Positions 41,437-50,558 of a stretch of 64,000 bases of DNA are shown here, piece after piece. How positions within the stretch are numbered: position 1 is the first letter of the stretch; each line of letters begins with the position of its first letter. The DNA comes from Mesorhizobium sp. INR15 (GTDB lineage Bacteria; Pseudomonadota; Alphaproteobacteria; Rhizobiales; Rhizobiaceae). Location of the stretch: assembly GCF_015500075.1 (NCBI RefSeq), contig NZ_CP045496.1:5094001-5158000 (forward strand), in the 5' to 3' direction. Made by a program: the position numbers and the translations under genes. The notes beneath the pieces are model-generated. The model saw nothing but the letters and a program-made list of their open reading frames with translations. It did no database searches and was not told the DNA's origin.

Positions 41437-42468
41437 ATGATGCGACATGCCGAAGACATGGTTACACCGAAACAGTCCGGGTTCCGGATGCCGGCGGAAT
41501 GGGAGCATCATGAGCGCAGCTGGATGATGTGGCCGACCCGGGCCGGATTCTGGGACGATATCGCCGCCACCAAGCGCGACTATGTCGGCGTCGCCCATGC
41601 CATTCGCGAGTTCGAGCCGGTGACGATGGCCGTGCGGCCACAGGATGCGGCCGAGGCCCGTTCGATGCTCGGCGGAGACATTGAGCTGGCGATCACACCC
41701 ATCGACGATTCCTGGGCCCGCGACGCCGGCCCCTGCTTTGTTGTGAACGATCTAGGCGCTCGGGCCGGTGTGAACTTCAGGTTCAATGCCTGGGGTGGCA
41801 AATATCAGCCACATGACAAGGACGACGCCTTCGCGAGCTATGTGTTGGCACAGGCAAATGCCAAGACCTTTGACTCGCGCCTGATTGCCGAAGGCGGTGG
41901 CGTGTCGGTCGATGGCGAAGGCACCATCCTCACCACCGAAACCTGCTTTCCCAACAGCAACCGCAACCCTGACTGGTCGCGTGACGAGATCGAGCGCGAG
42001 CTGAAGGAAATGCTTGGCGGTGACAAGGTGATCTGGCTGCCGGGCAACGCGGAGGAAACGGAAACCGACGGCCATGTCGACGGCATCGCCACCTTCGTCG
42101 CGCCAGGCGTCGTGCTGGTCGAGGGCGCCGGAGACGCGTCTTCACCGTGGCATGACATCAACCTGGCCAACATAAAGGCGCTCGAAGGCCAGACCGATGC
42201 CAAGGGACGGCGCATCAAGCTCGTCACCATTCCGGAGGCGCTTGAGGCCGAGTCTGTCGGCGACCGGTTCTGCCGGTCCTATGTCAATTCCTACCTGGTC
42301 AATGGCGGCGTGATCATGCCTCGCTATGGCATTCGTAGCGACGATCTGGTGCGCGAGACGTTTGAGGCGCTGTTCCCAGGCCGCACCGTGCGCCAGGTCC
42401 CGATCGCCAACATCGCCGTTGGCGGCGGCGGCATCCATTGCATCACGCAGCAGGAGCCGGCGGCATGA
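41437..42468 (+). CDS. aguA: agmatine deiminase (first of a tandem pair)
   Basis: 343 residues; the first ATG (41437) is adjacent to a second at 41440, which is better spaced from GAGG. Guanidino-modifying fold with the agmatine deiminase signatures: DDSWARDAGPCFVV, EGGGVSVDGEGTILTTE, TDGHVDGIATFVAPG, and catalytic Cys335 in GGGGIHCITQQEP. It converts agmatine to N-carbamoylputrescine and ammonia. No signal peptide, so cytosolic. It overlaps the next deiminase gene by 4 bp (ATGA). Confidence 0.92.
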   Translation: MMRHAEDMVTPKQSGFRMPAEWEHHERSWMMWPTRAGFWDDIAATKRDYVGVAHAIREFEPVTMAVRPQDAAEARSMLGGDIELAITPIDDSWARDAGPCFVVNDLGARAGVNFRFNAWGGKYQPHDKDDAFASYVLAQANAKTFDSRLIAEGGGVSVDGEGTILTTETCFPNSNRNPDWSRDEIERELKEMLGGDKVIWLPGNAEETETDGHVDGIATFVAPGVVLVEGAGDASSPWHDINLANIKALEGQTDAKGRRIKLVTIPEALEAESVGDRFCRSYVNSYLVNGGVIMPRYGIRSDDLVRETFEALFPGRTVRQVPIANIAVGGGGIHCITQQEPAA

Positions 42469-43538
42469 CCGCGAGCGCGAATGCCAGAGCCCTGGCAGGG
42501 CTCGATGCATTGTTCGGCATGGGCAAGACACCGGGTGAACTCGGCTTCGTCATGCCGATCGAAACGGCCGAACACGCCTGCTGCTGGATGGCCTGGCCGC
42601 ATGACGATCACCCGGAGGTGTGGGGCAGATCAATGCCCGCCGTACAACGGACCTTCGTCCGTGTCGCGAGCGCGATCCGCCAGTTCGAACCGGTCAAGGT
42701 CGTGGCGCATCCGGATGTTGCCGCCGATGCACGCAGGGCCCTGCCCCGCACGATCGATGTCGTGGCACTTCCCCAGGACGATATCTGGTTTCGCGACACC
42801 GGCCCGCTGTTCGTGAAGGACCCGGACAACCGGATCGTCGCGTCCAGGCTGGTCTTCAACAGTTGGGGCGGCAAATTCCCCGACTATGACGACGACGCCA
42901 GAGTCGGCGAAGCGCTCGCCCGCCGGCTGTCGATGCCGGTCTACGTCTCACCGTTGTGCGGTGAGGGCGGCGGCATTCATGTCGACGGCAAAGGCACGGC
43001 GATCACCACCGAAACCTGCCTTCTCAACGCCAATCGCAACGCCGGCATGTCGCGCCAGGATGTGGAGACGGAGTTGTTTCACAGCCTGGGTGCCCGCAAG
43101 GTCATCTGGTTGCCCGGCGACGACGCGGAATGGATCACCGACGGCCATATCGACGGCATGCTGACCTATTGCGCGCCGGGCAAGGTCATCTTCGAGAACA
43201 ACCCGGACGCGGCAAATCCCCGCCACAAGGTCTGCCAGGAAAACCTGCGTGCGCTGCGCGGCCAGACCGATGCCGACGGCAACGAGATCGAGATCGGCTT
43301 GGTCGACGAGGCCTACATGGTCGAGGCCGACAACGATCACACAGCACTTTCCTACGTCAACGCCTATATCGCGAATGGCGGTGTCGTTGTTCCGTGCTTC
43401 AACACCAAGACGGACGAACCGGCGCGACGGGTTTTCGAGAAAGGTTTTCCCGGCCGCAGGATAGTGCCGGTCGACATTCTCGACATCTGTCCCGGAGGCG
43501 GCGGCATTCACTGCATCACCCAGCAACAGCCAGCGTGA
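42465..43538 (+). CDS. agmatine deiminase (second of a tandem pair)
   Basis: 357 residues from the ATG at 42465, coupled to the first deiminase stop, with AGGAG ahead. DDIWFRDTGPLFVKDPDN, GEGGGIHVDGKGTAITTE, TDGHIDGMLTYCAPG and catalytic Cys350 in CPGGGGIHCITQQQP. It is clearly diverged from its neighbour (different N-terminal ~30 residues, CWMAWPHDDHPEVWG instead of SWMMWPTRAGFWD), so it may have a different guanidine substrate or form mixed oligomers. Cytosolic; 7 bp upstream of the LuxR gene. Confidence 0.9.
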   Translation: MTASANARALAGLDALFGMGKTPGELGFVMPIETAEHACCWMAWPHDDHPEVWGRSMPAVQRTFVRVASAIRQFEPVKVVAHPDVAADARRALPRTIDVVALPQDDIWFRDTGPLFVKDPDNRIVASRLVFNSWGGKFPDYDDDARVGEALARRLSMPVYVSPLCGEGGGIHVDGKGTAITTETCLLNANRNAGMSRQDVETELFHSLGARKVIWLPGDDAEWITDGHIDGMLTYCAPGKVIFENNPDAANPRHKVCQENLRALRGQTDADGNEIEIGLVDEAYMVEADNDHTALSYVNAYIANGGVVVPCFNTKTDEPARRVFEKGFPGRRIVPVDILDICPGGGGIHCITQQQPA

Positions 43539-43545
43539 GCGCGCG

Positions 43546-44484
43546 ATGACCGTCTTCCAGTCGCTCGTGCTCGAAGGGGAAAGCCGCAGGCTCGAGCAGC
43601 CCGCGGACCTCTCCATCGGCGGCCTGCTTGGCACGGCGGCTCTGGTCGACCAGGAGGTCCTGCGCCTGATCGCCGACGCGATCGCGGCAGTCGGGTCGAG
43701 CGAATTCCCCGCGGCAATCGCGCGGCTATGCCTGCACGTGACGCATTTCGACAGCGCTTTCATGTGCGCGTTTTTCGCCGGCCACAAGCCGCTGCCGATC
43801 TACAGTGACCTAAACGAGGAACAGGACCGGCGAACCGTCATTCCTTATCTCGGCTTCGCTTATCTGCTCGATCCCTTCTATGAATTGAGCAGCCAGCTGG
43901 CGGGCGACCGCGTGGTCGGGCTCAATGATTGCGCCCCCGACGATTTCCGTTCCTCGGACTATTATCGGATGTTCTACGCCGACACCGGCCTCAGCGACGA
44001 GTTGGGTGTGCTTGTCAGTTTCGGCGCCGATGCCAGCGTTCTGATTTCACTCGGCTCCCGTGACGAGCGAATTCATTGCTCGGCACGTGCGAAGGCAACA
44101 TTGGGAGCGCTAGTCGACGTGATCGCCAACCTGTGCCGGCAGAATTGGCCGCGTCTGGCGCCGACATCGCAGAACGGCCTGCCACGCCGTGACAATCACC
44201 TGGAGAAGGCGTTCGAAATGTTCGGAACGTCAGTGCTCAGCAATCGCGAGAGCGAGATCGTGCGCCTGATCCTCAAGGGCCATTCCAGCAAATCGACGGC
44301 CCGGGTTCTCGGCAACAGCCCGGAGACGGTCAAGGTTCATCGCAAGCGCATCTACGCCAAGATGCGGATTGCATCGCAAGGCGAACTGTTTTCTATCTTC
44401 CTGCGGGCGCTGTCCTGCATGCCGCCCGACGGCCAGGATGATCCGCTGGTCTATCTCGAGGATTTCTCCACGCCAACGAAATGA
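43546..44484 (+). CDS. LuxR-family transcriptional regulator
   Basis: 312 residues. The C-terminal HTH is typical: LSNRESEIVRLILKGHSSKS then TARVLGNSPETVKVHRKRIY at about residues 232-275. The N-terminal ~200 residues form an unassigned sensor domain that includes two Cys/His-containing stretches (LCLHVTHFDSAFMCAFFAGH); I see no receiver Asp and no clear autoinducer pocket. Only 7 bp after the second deiminase, so co-transcribed with the pair, and convergent with the PotC-like gene. It may tune the polyamine genes. Confidence 0.88.
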   Translation: MTVFQSLVLEGESRRLEQPADLSIGGLLGTAALVDQEVLRLIADAIAAVGSSEFPAAIARLCLHVTHFDSAFMCAFFAGHKPLPIYSDLNEEQDRRTVIPYLGFAYLLDPFYELSSQLAGDRVVGLNDCAPDDFRSSDYYRMFYADTGLSDELGVLVSFGADASVLISLGSRDERIHCSARAKATLGALVDVIANLCRQNWPRLAPTSQNGLPRRDNHLEKAFEMFGTSVLSNRESEIVRLILKGHSSKSTARVLGNSPETVKVHRKRIYAKMRIASQGELFSIFLRALSCMPPDGQDDPLVYLEDFSTPTK

Positions 44485-44510
44485 AATGCGCGATCCGCGA
44501 ACAGGACGCG

Positions 44511-45296
44511 CTATTGCGGTGTCGAGAGCCGGTGCCTGGCCAGTGCACGCGTGATGATCACCACAGTGGTGACGACCACCATCACCACCGAGATGGCGGC
44601 AATGACGGGATCGACGTTCAGGCGCAGATTGTCCCAGATAAGCTTCGGCAGCGTGATGACTTGCACACCGCTGGTGAACAGCGTCACCGAGCTCTCTTCC
44701 CAGGACAGGATGAAAGCCAGGAACCAGGCGGACAGGATGCCGGTTCTCAGATTGGGCAGCACAACGAGGAAGATGCTCTGTGTTGTCGAAGCGCCGAGAT
44801 TTCGCGCCGCCATCTCCAGGCTTCGATCGAGCTTGGCGAAGGCGCTCAGCATGGCAATGACGGCGAATGGCAGCGTCATGATGGCATGGCCGATCACGAG
44901 ACCCGCGATCGTGTCCAGCAAGCCAAGCCTGGCCAGCAGGAAATAGAGGATGATGGCCGAGGTGACCGGCGGAACCACCATCGGCAGCAATGCAAACCCA
45001 ACGAAGAGCGCGCCGGCCCGCGGTCGGCGCAGCCACAGCCCCAGGCCGAAGCTGGTTGCCAGCGCCGTTGCCAGGATGCTCGAAACCAGCGCGATGGTGA
45101 AGCTCGTGCCGATGCTCGAAAGCCACGCGCCGTCTTCAAAGAGCGCGCGGTAGTGGCGCAATGACCATTCGCCATCGGGCAGCGACAGGAAGCGCTTGGC
45201 GGTAAACGAAACCGGGATGACCGCGACCAGCGGCAGCAGCAGGAAAGCCGCGGCGAGATAGGCCAATGCGCCGCCAAGCCTGGAACGTCCGAACAT
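44511..45296 (-). CDS. spermidine/putrescine-type ABC permease (PotC-like)
   Basis: 261 residues from the ATG at 45296, which has GGGGAGGG ahead. Six helices; coupling region FAKLDRSLEMAARNLGASTTQSIFLVVLPN (the EAA motif), LSWEESSVTLF. Matches the PotC/PotI branch of the polyamine/iron/thiosulfate importer family. Last gene of a five-gene leftward operon headed by a guanidino-modifying enzyme; 13 bp after the PotB-like stop. Confidence 0.9.
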   Translation of the reverse strand: MFGRSRLGGALAYLAAAFLLLPLVAVIPVSFTAKRFLSLPDGEWSLRHYRALFEDGAWLSSIGTSFTIALVSSILATALATSFGLGLWLRRPRAGALFVGFALLPMVVPPVTSAIILYFLLARLGLLDTIAGLVIGHAIMTLPFAVIAMLSAFAKLDRSLEMAARNLGASTTQSIFLVVLPNLRTGILSAWFLAFILSWEESSVTLFTSGVQVITLPKLIWDNLRLNVDPVIAAISVVMVVVTTVVIITRALARHRLSTPQ

Positions 45297-45309
45297 CAAG
45301 CCCTCCCCT

Positions 45310-46155
45310 TCATCCAACGAAGCTTCTGACGCCTAGGAGCCTGTAGGCCAAGCCAACAATGGCTCCGATCAGCAGCAGCAAGACAACGCTCATCGCGGCT
45401 CCCAGACCCCAGTTTGTTGTCTGGAACATCTGCACGAAGACAGCCTCGGCAACCATGACGACGCGCCCGCCGCCCAGAATGGCAGGCGTGACGAAGAAGC
45501 CGACCGAGAACACAAGCACCATGACGAAAGCCGCGAAAACGCCAGGCATGGACAAGGGCAGAAAAATCTTCCGGAACACGGTGGCCGGATCGGCCCCCAG
45601 CCCATGCGCCGCTAGCAGGATCCTACGGTCGATCTTACGCATCACGGTCGCCATCGGGAACACCGAGAACGGCACCATGAAATGCACCATGCCGACGATC
45701 ACGGCGAACTCGTTTCGTCCGGTGCCAAGCGGTTCGGTGATCACATGCGCGGCCATCAGGAAGCTGTTGGCCATACCATTGTCACGCAGAATGATCAGCC
45801 AACCGAAGGCGCGCACCAGTACCGAAATCCAGAACGGGATGAAGATGCAGACCTCCAAGATGGTCTGCCGCAGGCGCGAGCCCATCACCCAATAGTAGCT
45901 CAGGCAATAACCGACCAGCACAGTGATCGTCGTCGAGATGACGGCGATACGCAAGGTGCGCAAAAACACGTTGGTCATGTCGCCGCCGGACAGGATCCGC
46001 CAGTACTGGGCAAATCCGATCTCAGGCTGCGTCACGCTCCAGCTGACGACACCGGCGAACGGCACGACATAGAGCGCGAGCAAAAGCACGGGGAGCGTCC
46101 ACAACAAGGCCTGGATGCCGAGGCTATCATTTCCTGTTCGCGACGCTCCCGCCAT
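45310..46155 (-). CDS. spermidine/putrescine-type ABC permease (PotB-like)
   Basis: 281 residues from the ATG at 46155 (MAGASRTGNDSLGIQALLWT). The frame stays open to 46581, but that extension is antisense-like text within the binding-protein gene and is rejected. Six helices, GYCLSYYWVMGSRLRQTIL, and coupling loop AAHGLGADPATVFRKIFLPL. Starts 2 bp after the binding-protein stop, so it is translationally coupled. Confidence 0.91.
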   Translation of the reverse strand: MAGASRTGNDSLGIQALLWTLPVLLLALYVVPFAGVVSWSVTQPEIGFAQYWRILSGGDMTNVFLRTLRIAVISTTITVLVGYCLSYYWVMGSRLRQTILEVCIFIPFWISVLVRAFGWLIILRDNGMANSFLMAAHVITEPLGTGRNEFAVIVGMVHFMVPFSVFPMATVMRKIDRRILLAAHGLGADPATVFRKIFLPLSMPGVFAAFVMVLVFSVGFFVTPAILGGGRVVMVAEAVFVQMFQTTNWGLGAAMSVVLLLLIGAIVGLAYRLLGVRSFVG

Positions 46156-46157
46156 TT

Positions 46158-47267
46158 TCAGCCGCCTACCATGGCGAGGTACCTGTCCAACGCCTTGTCC
46201 GAGTTGACGGCATACCAGTCCATATCCATGGCGACCTGCAGGGCGCGGTTTTCCGGTGCGCTGCAGTCGAGCCGCTTCAACTTGGCTGGAACCGATGCGT
46301 GTGCCGCCGGGTTGGCCGGCCCGCTGCCGAGCGTTTCGAGCAGGACGACCTGCCGCGCCGGGTCCTGGCACCAGGCAATGAACTTCATGGCCGCTTCCTT
46401 GCCAGCCGGATTGCCCTTGATCACCGCCCAGCCCGAGGGCGCCATGATGCCTTGCGCGTAGGTCCAGGAGACGGCGCCATTGGTGTCGGTCTCGACGAGA
46501 TTGGCGCGCGTGTGCCAGACCAGCCCCATCGAGGCCTCGCCGTCGCGCAGCAATTGCTGGCTCTCGGCGCCCGAGTCCCAATAGCTAACGATGTGGGGCT
46601 TGAGCTCTTCAAGCTTGGCGAAGGCACGGTCCATGTCGAGCGGATAGAGCTTGTCCATCGGCACGCCATCGGCCATCAAAGCGGCTTCCAGACTGCCGGC
46701 CATCCATTTGTACATCGTGCGCTTGCCGGGGTACTTCTTCACATCCCAGAAATCGGCCCAGGATTTTGGCGGGTCGCCGGCGAATTTGCTGGCGTCATAG
46801 GCGATGACATAGCTGAAGAAGTAATTCGCGATGCTGTATTCGTAAGCGAAGCCGTCTTCGACCTTGGCCTTATCAACCACGGCATAGTCGATCTTCTCGA
46901 CCATGCCGGCCTGCCCCAGCGATTTGGTCGCGCCCGGGTCGGCATCGCAGATATCCCAGTGCACCGCACCGCTGTCGAACTGCGCCTTCATCGCACCCTT
47001 GGTCGATCCCGAGCCATCGATCTTTACGGCCAGACCGGCGCTCTGCGAGAAGCCATCGGTAAAAGCGGATTTGAAGGCGGGCACGGCATCGCCGCCCCAG
47101 TTGGTGACGACGAGGTCGCCGCCGGCCGCCTTGGCCATATGGCCGCCGGCGACAGAGAAGGCTCCGAGAGCCACCAGTCCGGTCAGGAACGTTCGGCGGT
47201 CGATCGTACCGTCCGCCAGCTTTTCCTTGAGAACGATCAGGCAATCCTGCTTGAAGTGATTTTCCAT
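46158..47267 (-). CDS. PotD/PotF-like periplasmic binding protein with Tat-type signal
   Basis: 369 residues. N-terminus DRRTFLTGLVALGAFSVAGG, a twin-arginine signal, cleaved near AKAA. The mature protein has the extracellular solute-binding family layout of polyamine binders: LVVTNWGGDAVPAFKSAF, WDICDADPGATKSL, PKSWADFWDVKKYPGKRTMY, ANPAAHASVPAKLKRL. Polyamine-type binding proteins use Asp/Glu and Trp to hold amines; the pocket residues are not assignable by eye. Cargo is probably a cationic guanidino or amine compound, judged from the operon's first gene. Confidence 0.91.
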   Translation of the reverse strand: MENHFKQDCLIVLKEKLADGTIDRRTFLTGLVALGAFSVAGGHMAKAAGGDLVVTNWGGDAVPAFKSAFTDGFSQSAGLAVKIDGSGSTKGAMKAQFDSGAVHWDICDADPGATKSLGQAGMVEKIDYAVVDKAKVEDGFAYEYSIANYFFSYVIAYDASKFAGDPPKSWADFWDVKKYPGKRTMYKWMAGSLEAALMADGVPMDKLYPLDMDRAFAKLEELKPHIVSYWDSGAESQQLLRDGEASMGLVWHTRANLVETDTNGAVSWTYAQGIMAPSGWAVIKGNPAGKEAAMKFIAWCQDPARQVVLLETLGSGPANPAAHASVPAKLKRLDCSAPENRALQVAMDMDWYAVNSDKALDRYLAMVGG

Positions 47268-47287
47268 GTTCCACCCATTTGTTGTTG

Positions 47288-48367
47288 TTAAAGGCTCAGT
47301 GAAGTCTCTGGGATTATGCGTCCGCGCATGCGTGGCCAGGTCACCCAGGCCGGTTTGCCGATCTCGATGCAGGACGCCTGTCCGGCACCGTGCGTTGCAA
47401 TCAACTCGGAGCCGTCAGCAGCGGCCAGTTTCAGGATCGTGCTTCCGCCCTGATAGACCCGCGCGCGCAAAACAGCGCGAACGCCATCCTCATCAGGCGC
47501 GGGACCTTCCTCGCGCACGTCGAGGAACTCCGGACGCACCGACAACAAGGAACTCGTTGCGCCCTCCACGGCTGGCGCGCTCAGCACCTGGCCGCTGAAT
47601 TCCCCAATGATGCTGCCATGCTGACGGCGCGGGTTGTTCAATCTGAAGATGTTGATCGAGCCGAGGAACTCGGCGGTGAACCTGTCGCAAGGCGCCGAAT
47701 ACAGCCGCTCCGGCGTATCGATCTGGATGATGTTGCCGTGGTTGAAGATGGCGATGCGATCGGACAGCGCCAGCGCCTCGTTCTGGTCGTGCGTGACGAA
47801 AACGAAGGTGGTGCCGGTCTTGCGATGCACCTCCTTGAGCTCGAACTGCAACTGCTCGCGCAGGTTCTTGTCCAGCGCCGACAGCGGTTCGTCCAGCAGC
47901 AGAAGCTCAGGCTTGAACACCAGGGCACGTGCAAGCGCGACGCGCTGCTGCTGTCCGCCCGACAGGTTCTGCGGCCGTTTCGATTGATGGCCGTCGAGCC
48001 CGACCAGATCGATCATCCCGGCGACGCGGGCTTGCCGCTCGCGCTTCAGAATGCCGCGAACCCGCAGGGGAAAGCCGATGTTGTCAGCCACCGTCATATG
48101 CGGAAACAAGGCATAGCCCTGGAAAACCATGCCGAAGTTCCGGCGGTCCGCCGAAACGCCAGTGATATCGACTCCATCCTTGGTGACCATGCCGGTGCTT
48201 GGTTTCTCGAACCCCGCAAGGATCATCAGCAGCGTCGTCTTGCCCGAGCCGGACGGGCCGAGAAAGGTCAGGAACTCGCCCCGGCTTATGTCGAGGTCGA
48301 CGTGGTTCAAGGCGTTGAACGTACCGAACGCCTTGCCGACACCGACCATCTTGATGTGACTGGTCAC
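47288..48367 (-). CDS. polyamine-type ABC importer ATPase (PotA-like)
   Basis: Read from a GTG at 48367 (VTSHIKMVGVGKAFGTFNAL), 359 residues. An ATG at 48406 would overlap the upstream gene by 31 bp and has no ribosome site. Walker A GPSGSGKTT, Q-loop VFQGYALFPHMTV, signature LSGGQQQRVALARAL, Walker B LLLDEPLSALD, then a TOBE-type C-terminal domain (SVRPEFLDV). Drives the PotBC-like permeases. Confidence 0.91.
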   Translation of the reverse strand: MTSHIKMVGVGKAFGTFNALNHVDLDISRGEFLTFLGPSGSGKTTLLMILAGFEKPSTGMVTKDGVDITGVSADRRNFGMVFQGYALFPHMTVADNIGFPLRVRGILKRERQARVAGMIDLVGLDGHQSKRPQNLSGGQQQRVALARALVFKPELLLLDEPLSALDKNLREQLQFELKEVHRKTGTTFVFVTHDQNEALALSDRIAIFNHGNIIQIDTPERLYSAPCDRFTAEFLGSINIFRLNNPRRQHGSIIGEFSGQVLSAPAVEGATSSLLSVRPEFLDVREEGPAPDEDGVRAVLRARVYQGGSTILKLAAADGSELIATHGAGQASCIEIGKPAWVTWPRMRGRIIPETSLSL

Positions 48368-48375
48368 GGCTCTGC

Positions 48376-49380
48376 TCAATCGACACGGTCGCGGATCAAT
48401 GGACATGTCGAGCAGTGGATGCCGCCGCCGTTGAGCTGCACCTTGTCGTAGTCGATCTCGATGATCTCGACGCCGTGGCCTTCCAGGGCGCGGCGTGTGC
48501 CCGCCGACAGTCCCCTTGGCATGATCACCCGGCCCGGCCGGACAGCCAGACCGTTGACCACCCAGCTGTTGTCGTCCTCGGTGATCTCGACGGTCTTGAT
48601 GCCGAGTTCCTTCAGCCGCTCCAGAAAGACGAATGACAAGCCGCGCGGCGAGACGAGCGCCAGATGTGTATCGACCATCAGGAAATGGCCATCGATATGG
48701 ATGTCATAGCCGGAGAGGTCCACGACGATCGTTTCCACGCCCTGATGACGCAGCACGTCCGCGATCTGCGCGATGCCCTGGTCGTTGACGCGGATGCCGC
48801 GGCCGATCACGGCCGTGCTGCTGTTCAGCCAGGCAAAGCTGCCGCCTTCGGCCATGGCCGTGCCATGTAAGGTGCGCAGGATCGGCATGCCGGCCTTGGC
48901 CAGCGTTCGCGTGACCGGCAGTTCCTCGCCGTGACGCATGCGCGGTGCAAGCCGTGCGACAATGGCGCCGCCCTTGATGGCAAAGGAAGAATCGCGGGTG
49001 TAGACGGACTTGAAGCGCCCCTGCCCGACGCCCTCGAGATAGATCACCTCTGCGCCTTCGGCGCGCAGCACATCCGCCAGGGTGTCATGCTGGGCCTGCA
49101 ATTCCGACAGCTCCGGTATGCGGTCACTTTGCCAGTACCAGCCCTTTTCCAGATCGCCGAAGGTGCCGGTCGTATCGATGCGCTTGCCGCGGTCGATGAC
49201 GCCGAACTCATCGCCGGGCCGGTGCATCAGCACGGCCCTGATCTGACCGACGTCGTTGTCGCAGCCCCAGTTGCGCGACCACAAGGCTGTCAGGCGATCG
49301 ACGGATTCGAATGCCGGTTCGGGCTCCGATCCGAACAGCTTGATCGTGTCCGAATAATGCGACTTGTTTTTCTGTTCCAA
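48376..49380 (-). CDS. guanidino-group-modifying enzyme (amidinotransferase / arginine-deiminase-like family)
   Basis: 334 residues with the amidinotransferase-superfamily landmarks: YTRDSSFAIKGGAIV, MAEGGSFAWLNSSTAVIGRG, YDIHIDGHFLMVDTHLALVS and a C-terminal active-site loop GGGIHCSTCPLIRD with Cys323 (a second Cys at 326). Relatives include arginine deiminase, dimethylarginine dimethylaminohydrolase and arginine:glycine amidinotransferase; the exact reaction is not decidable here. No signal peptide. First gene of the operon with the Pot-like importer, so it probably acts on what that importer brings in. Divergent from a LysR gene. Confidence 0.87.
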   Translation of the reverse strand: MEQKNKSHYSDTIKLFGSEPEPAFESVDRLTALWSRNWGCDNDVGQIRAVLMHRPGDEFGVIDRGKRIDTTGTFGDLEKGWYWQSDRIPELSELQAQHDTLADVLRAEGAEVIYLEGVGQGRFKSVYTRDSSFAIKGGAIVARLAPRMRHGEELPVTRTLAKAGMPILRTLHGTAMAEGGSFAWLNSSTAVIGRGIRVNDQGIAQIADVLRHQGVETIVVDLSGYDIHIDGHFLMVDTHLALVSPRGLSFVFLERLKELGIKTVEITEDDNSWVVNGLAVRPGRVIMPRGLSAGTRRALEGHGVEIIEIDYDKVQLNGGGIHCSTCPLIRDRVD

Positions 49381-49585
49381 CGCTTTCGATCCTCTCCCTC
49401 AGTTTCAGACACACGCCGACCGGGCGCGGGCTCGTACCCGGCAAGGCCTTCGCCTGCATCGGTCTGGAACTTGTCGGGGGATCGTAGGCGTTGACTTTTT
49501 TTCCATCAAACGAAAAGAATTATGTCAAAATCGGAATTTAACTCACACTGCCGCCGCACGATTTGCCGTTACATTGGAGCATCCC

Positions 49586-50494
49586 ATGAGTGACCTGCCA
49601 CCGCTGAATGCCTTGCGCGCCTTCGAGTCCGCCGGCCGCAACCGGAGCGTCAGCCGAGCGGCCGACGAACTTTTCGTGACGCATGGAGCAATCAGCAAAC
49701 AGTTGAAGTCGCTGGAGCAGCATCTCGGCCTCGAACTTATCGATGGCGTGCGCGGTGGTATCTCGCTGACGCCAGAGGGCCAGGCGCTGCTCGACCAACT
49801 TTCGAAGGCGTTTGACAGCCTCTCGCTCGCGGTTCGCAATGTGCGTCGCGGTGAGATCGTCGGCCGGGTCAAGGTGATCTGCATGCCGTCTTTCGCGACG
49901 CATTGGCTGATCCCGAAACTGTCGCGCTTTGTCACCCGCTATGCCGACGTCACGCTGACAGTGATGCCACCGACGGACGACGATCCGTTCCGCGACCCTG
50001 ACGTGGATGTTGCGATCATGTTTGGCCGGCCCCGCTGGCCGCATCTCAATGTTCGCCTGCTGAAGCAGATGGAGCTATTTCCGGTCTGCAGCCCGGTTCT
50101 GCTGAGTGGCGAGAACAAGATCCGCCGTTCGTCGGATCTGCTTCGCCACGTCCTGCTGGATGATCCCGAGAACACCCATTGGATCGAGTGGTTCTCGCTC
50201 ATCGGCAATGCCAGTGCGAGGGACGCGCGCCGTCTCTGCTTCACCGATTTCAATCACAATCTGGCGGCCGCGCGTGCTGGGCTCGGCGTTGCGTTGGGTG
50301 ACAATGTCACCAGCGCCGAGGACCTCGCAAGCGGCGCCCTGGTCAGGCCGTTGAAAGAAGCCCTGCGCCCACAAAACAACGCTTACTACATCCTCACCCC
50401 GGCCGGCAGCGTGATGTCCAAGCCGGCTCAAGCTTTTCTGGAGTGGCTGACGACGGAAACAACAAAAAATGAGATGCCGTCCGTGTCGGCATGA
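49586..50494 (+). CDS. LysR-family transcriptional regulator (GcvA-like)
   Basis: 302 residues from the ATG at 49586 (MSDLPPLNALRAFESAGRNR), with TTGGAG six bases ahead; the long upstream extension of the open frame is rejected. HTH VSRAADELFVTHGAISKQLK. Divergent from the guanidino-enzyme/Pot-like operon across 205 bp that contain a TTGAC..GTCAA dyad (49491-49528), so a likely regulator of it. Confidence 0.92.
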   Translation: MSDLPPLNALRAFESAGRNRSVSRAADELFVTHGAISKQLKSLEQHLGLELIDGVRGGISLTPEGQALLDQLSKAFDSLSLAVRNVRRGEIVGRVKVICMPSFATHWLIPKLSRFVTRYADVTLTVMPPTDDDPFRDPDVDVAIMFGRPRWPHLNVRLLKQMELFPVCSPVLLSGENKIRRSSDLLRHVLLDDPENTHWIEWFSLIGNASARDARRLCFTDFNHNLAAARAGLGVALGDNVTSAEDLASGALVRPLKEALRPQNNAYYILTPAGSVMSKPAQAFLEWLTTETTKNEMPSVSA

Positions 50495-50558
50495 CCTCGA
50501 CGGCCAGTCACCCTGACGGGTTATAACGGCATTCGGTTGAGTGAGCTATTTGAAGGGA

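Noticed and set aside
46156..46581. N-terminal extension of the PotB-like protein
   Set aside because: It would overlap the binding-protein gene out of frame and is not membrane-like; the start at 46155 gives a normal protein.
49364..49585. 74-residue N-terminal extension of the third LysR protein
   Set aside because: It overlaps the divergent guanidino-enzyme gene start; the ATG at 49586 has a ribosome site and a canonical LysR N-terminus.
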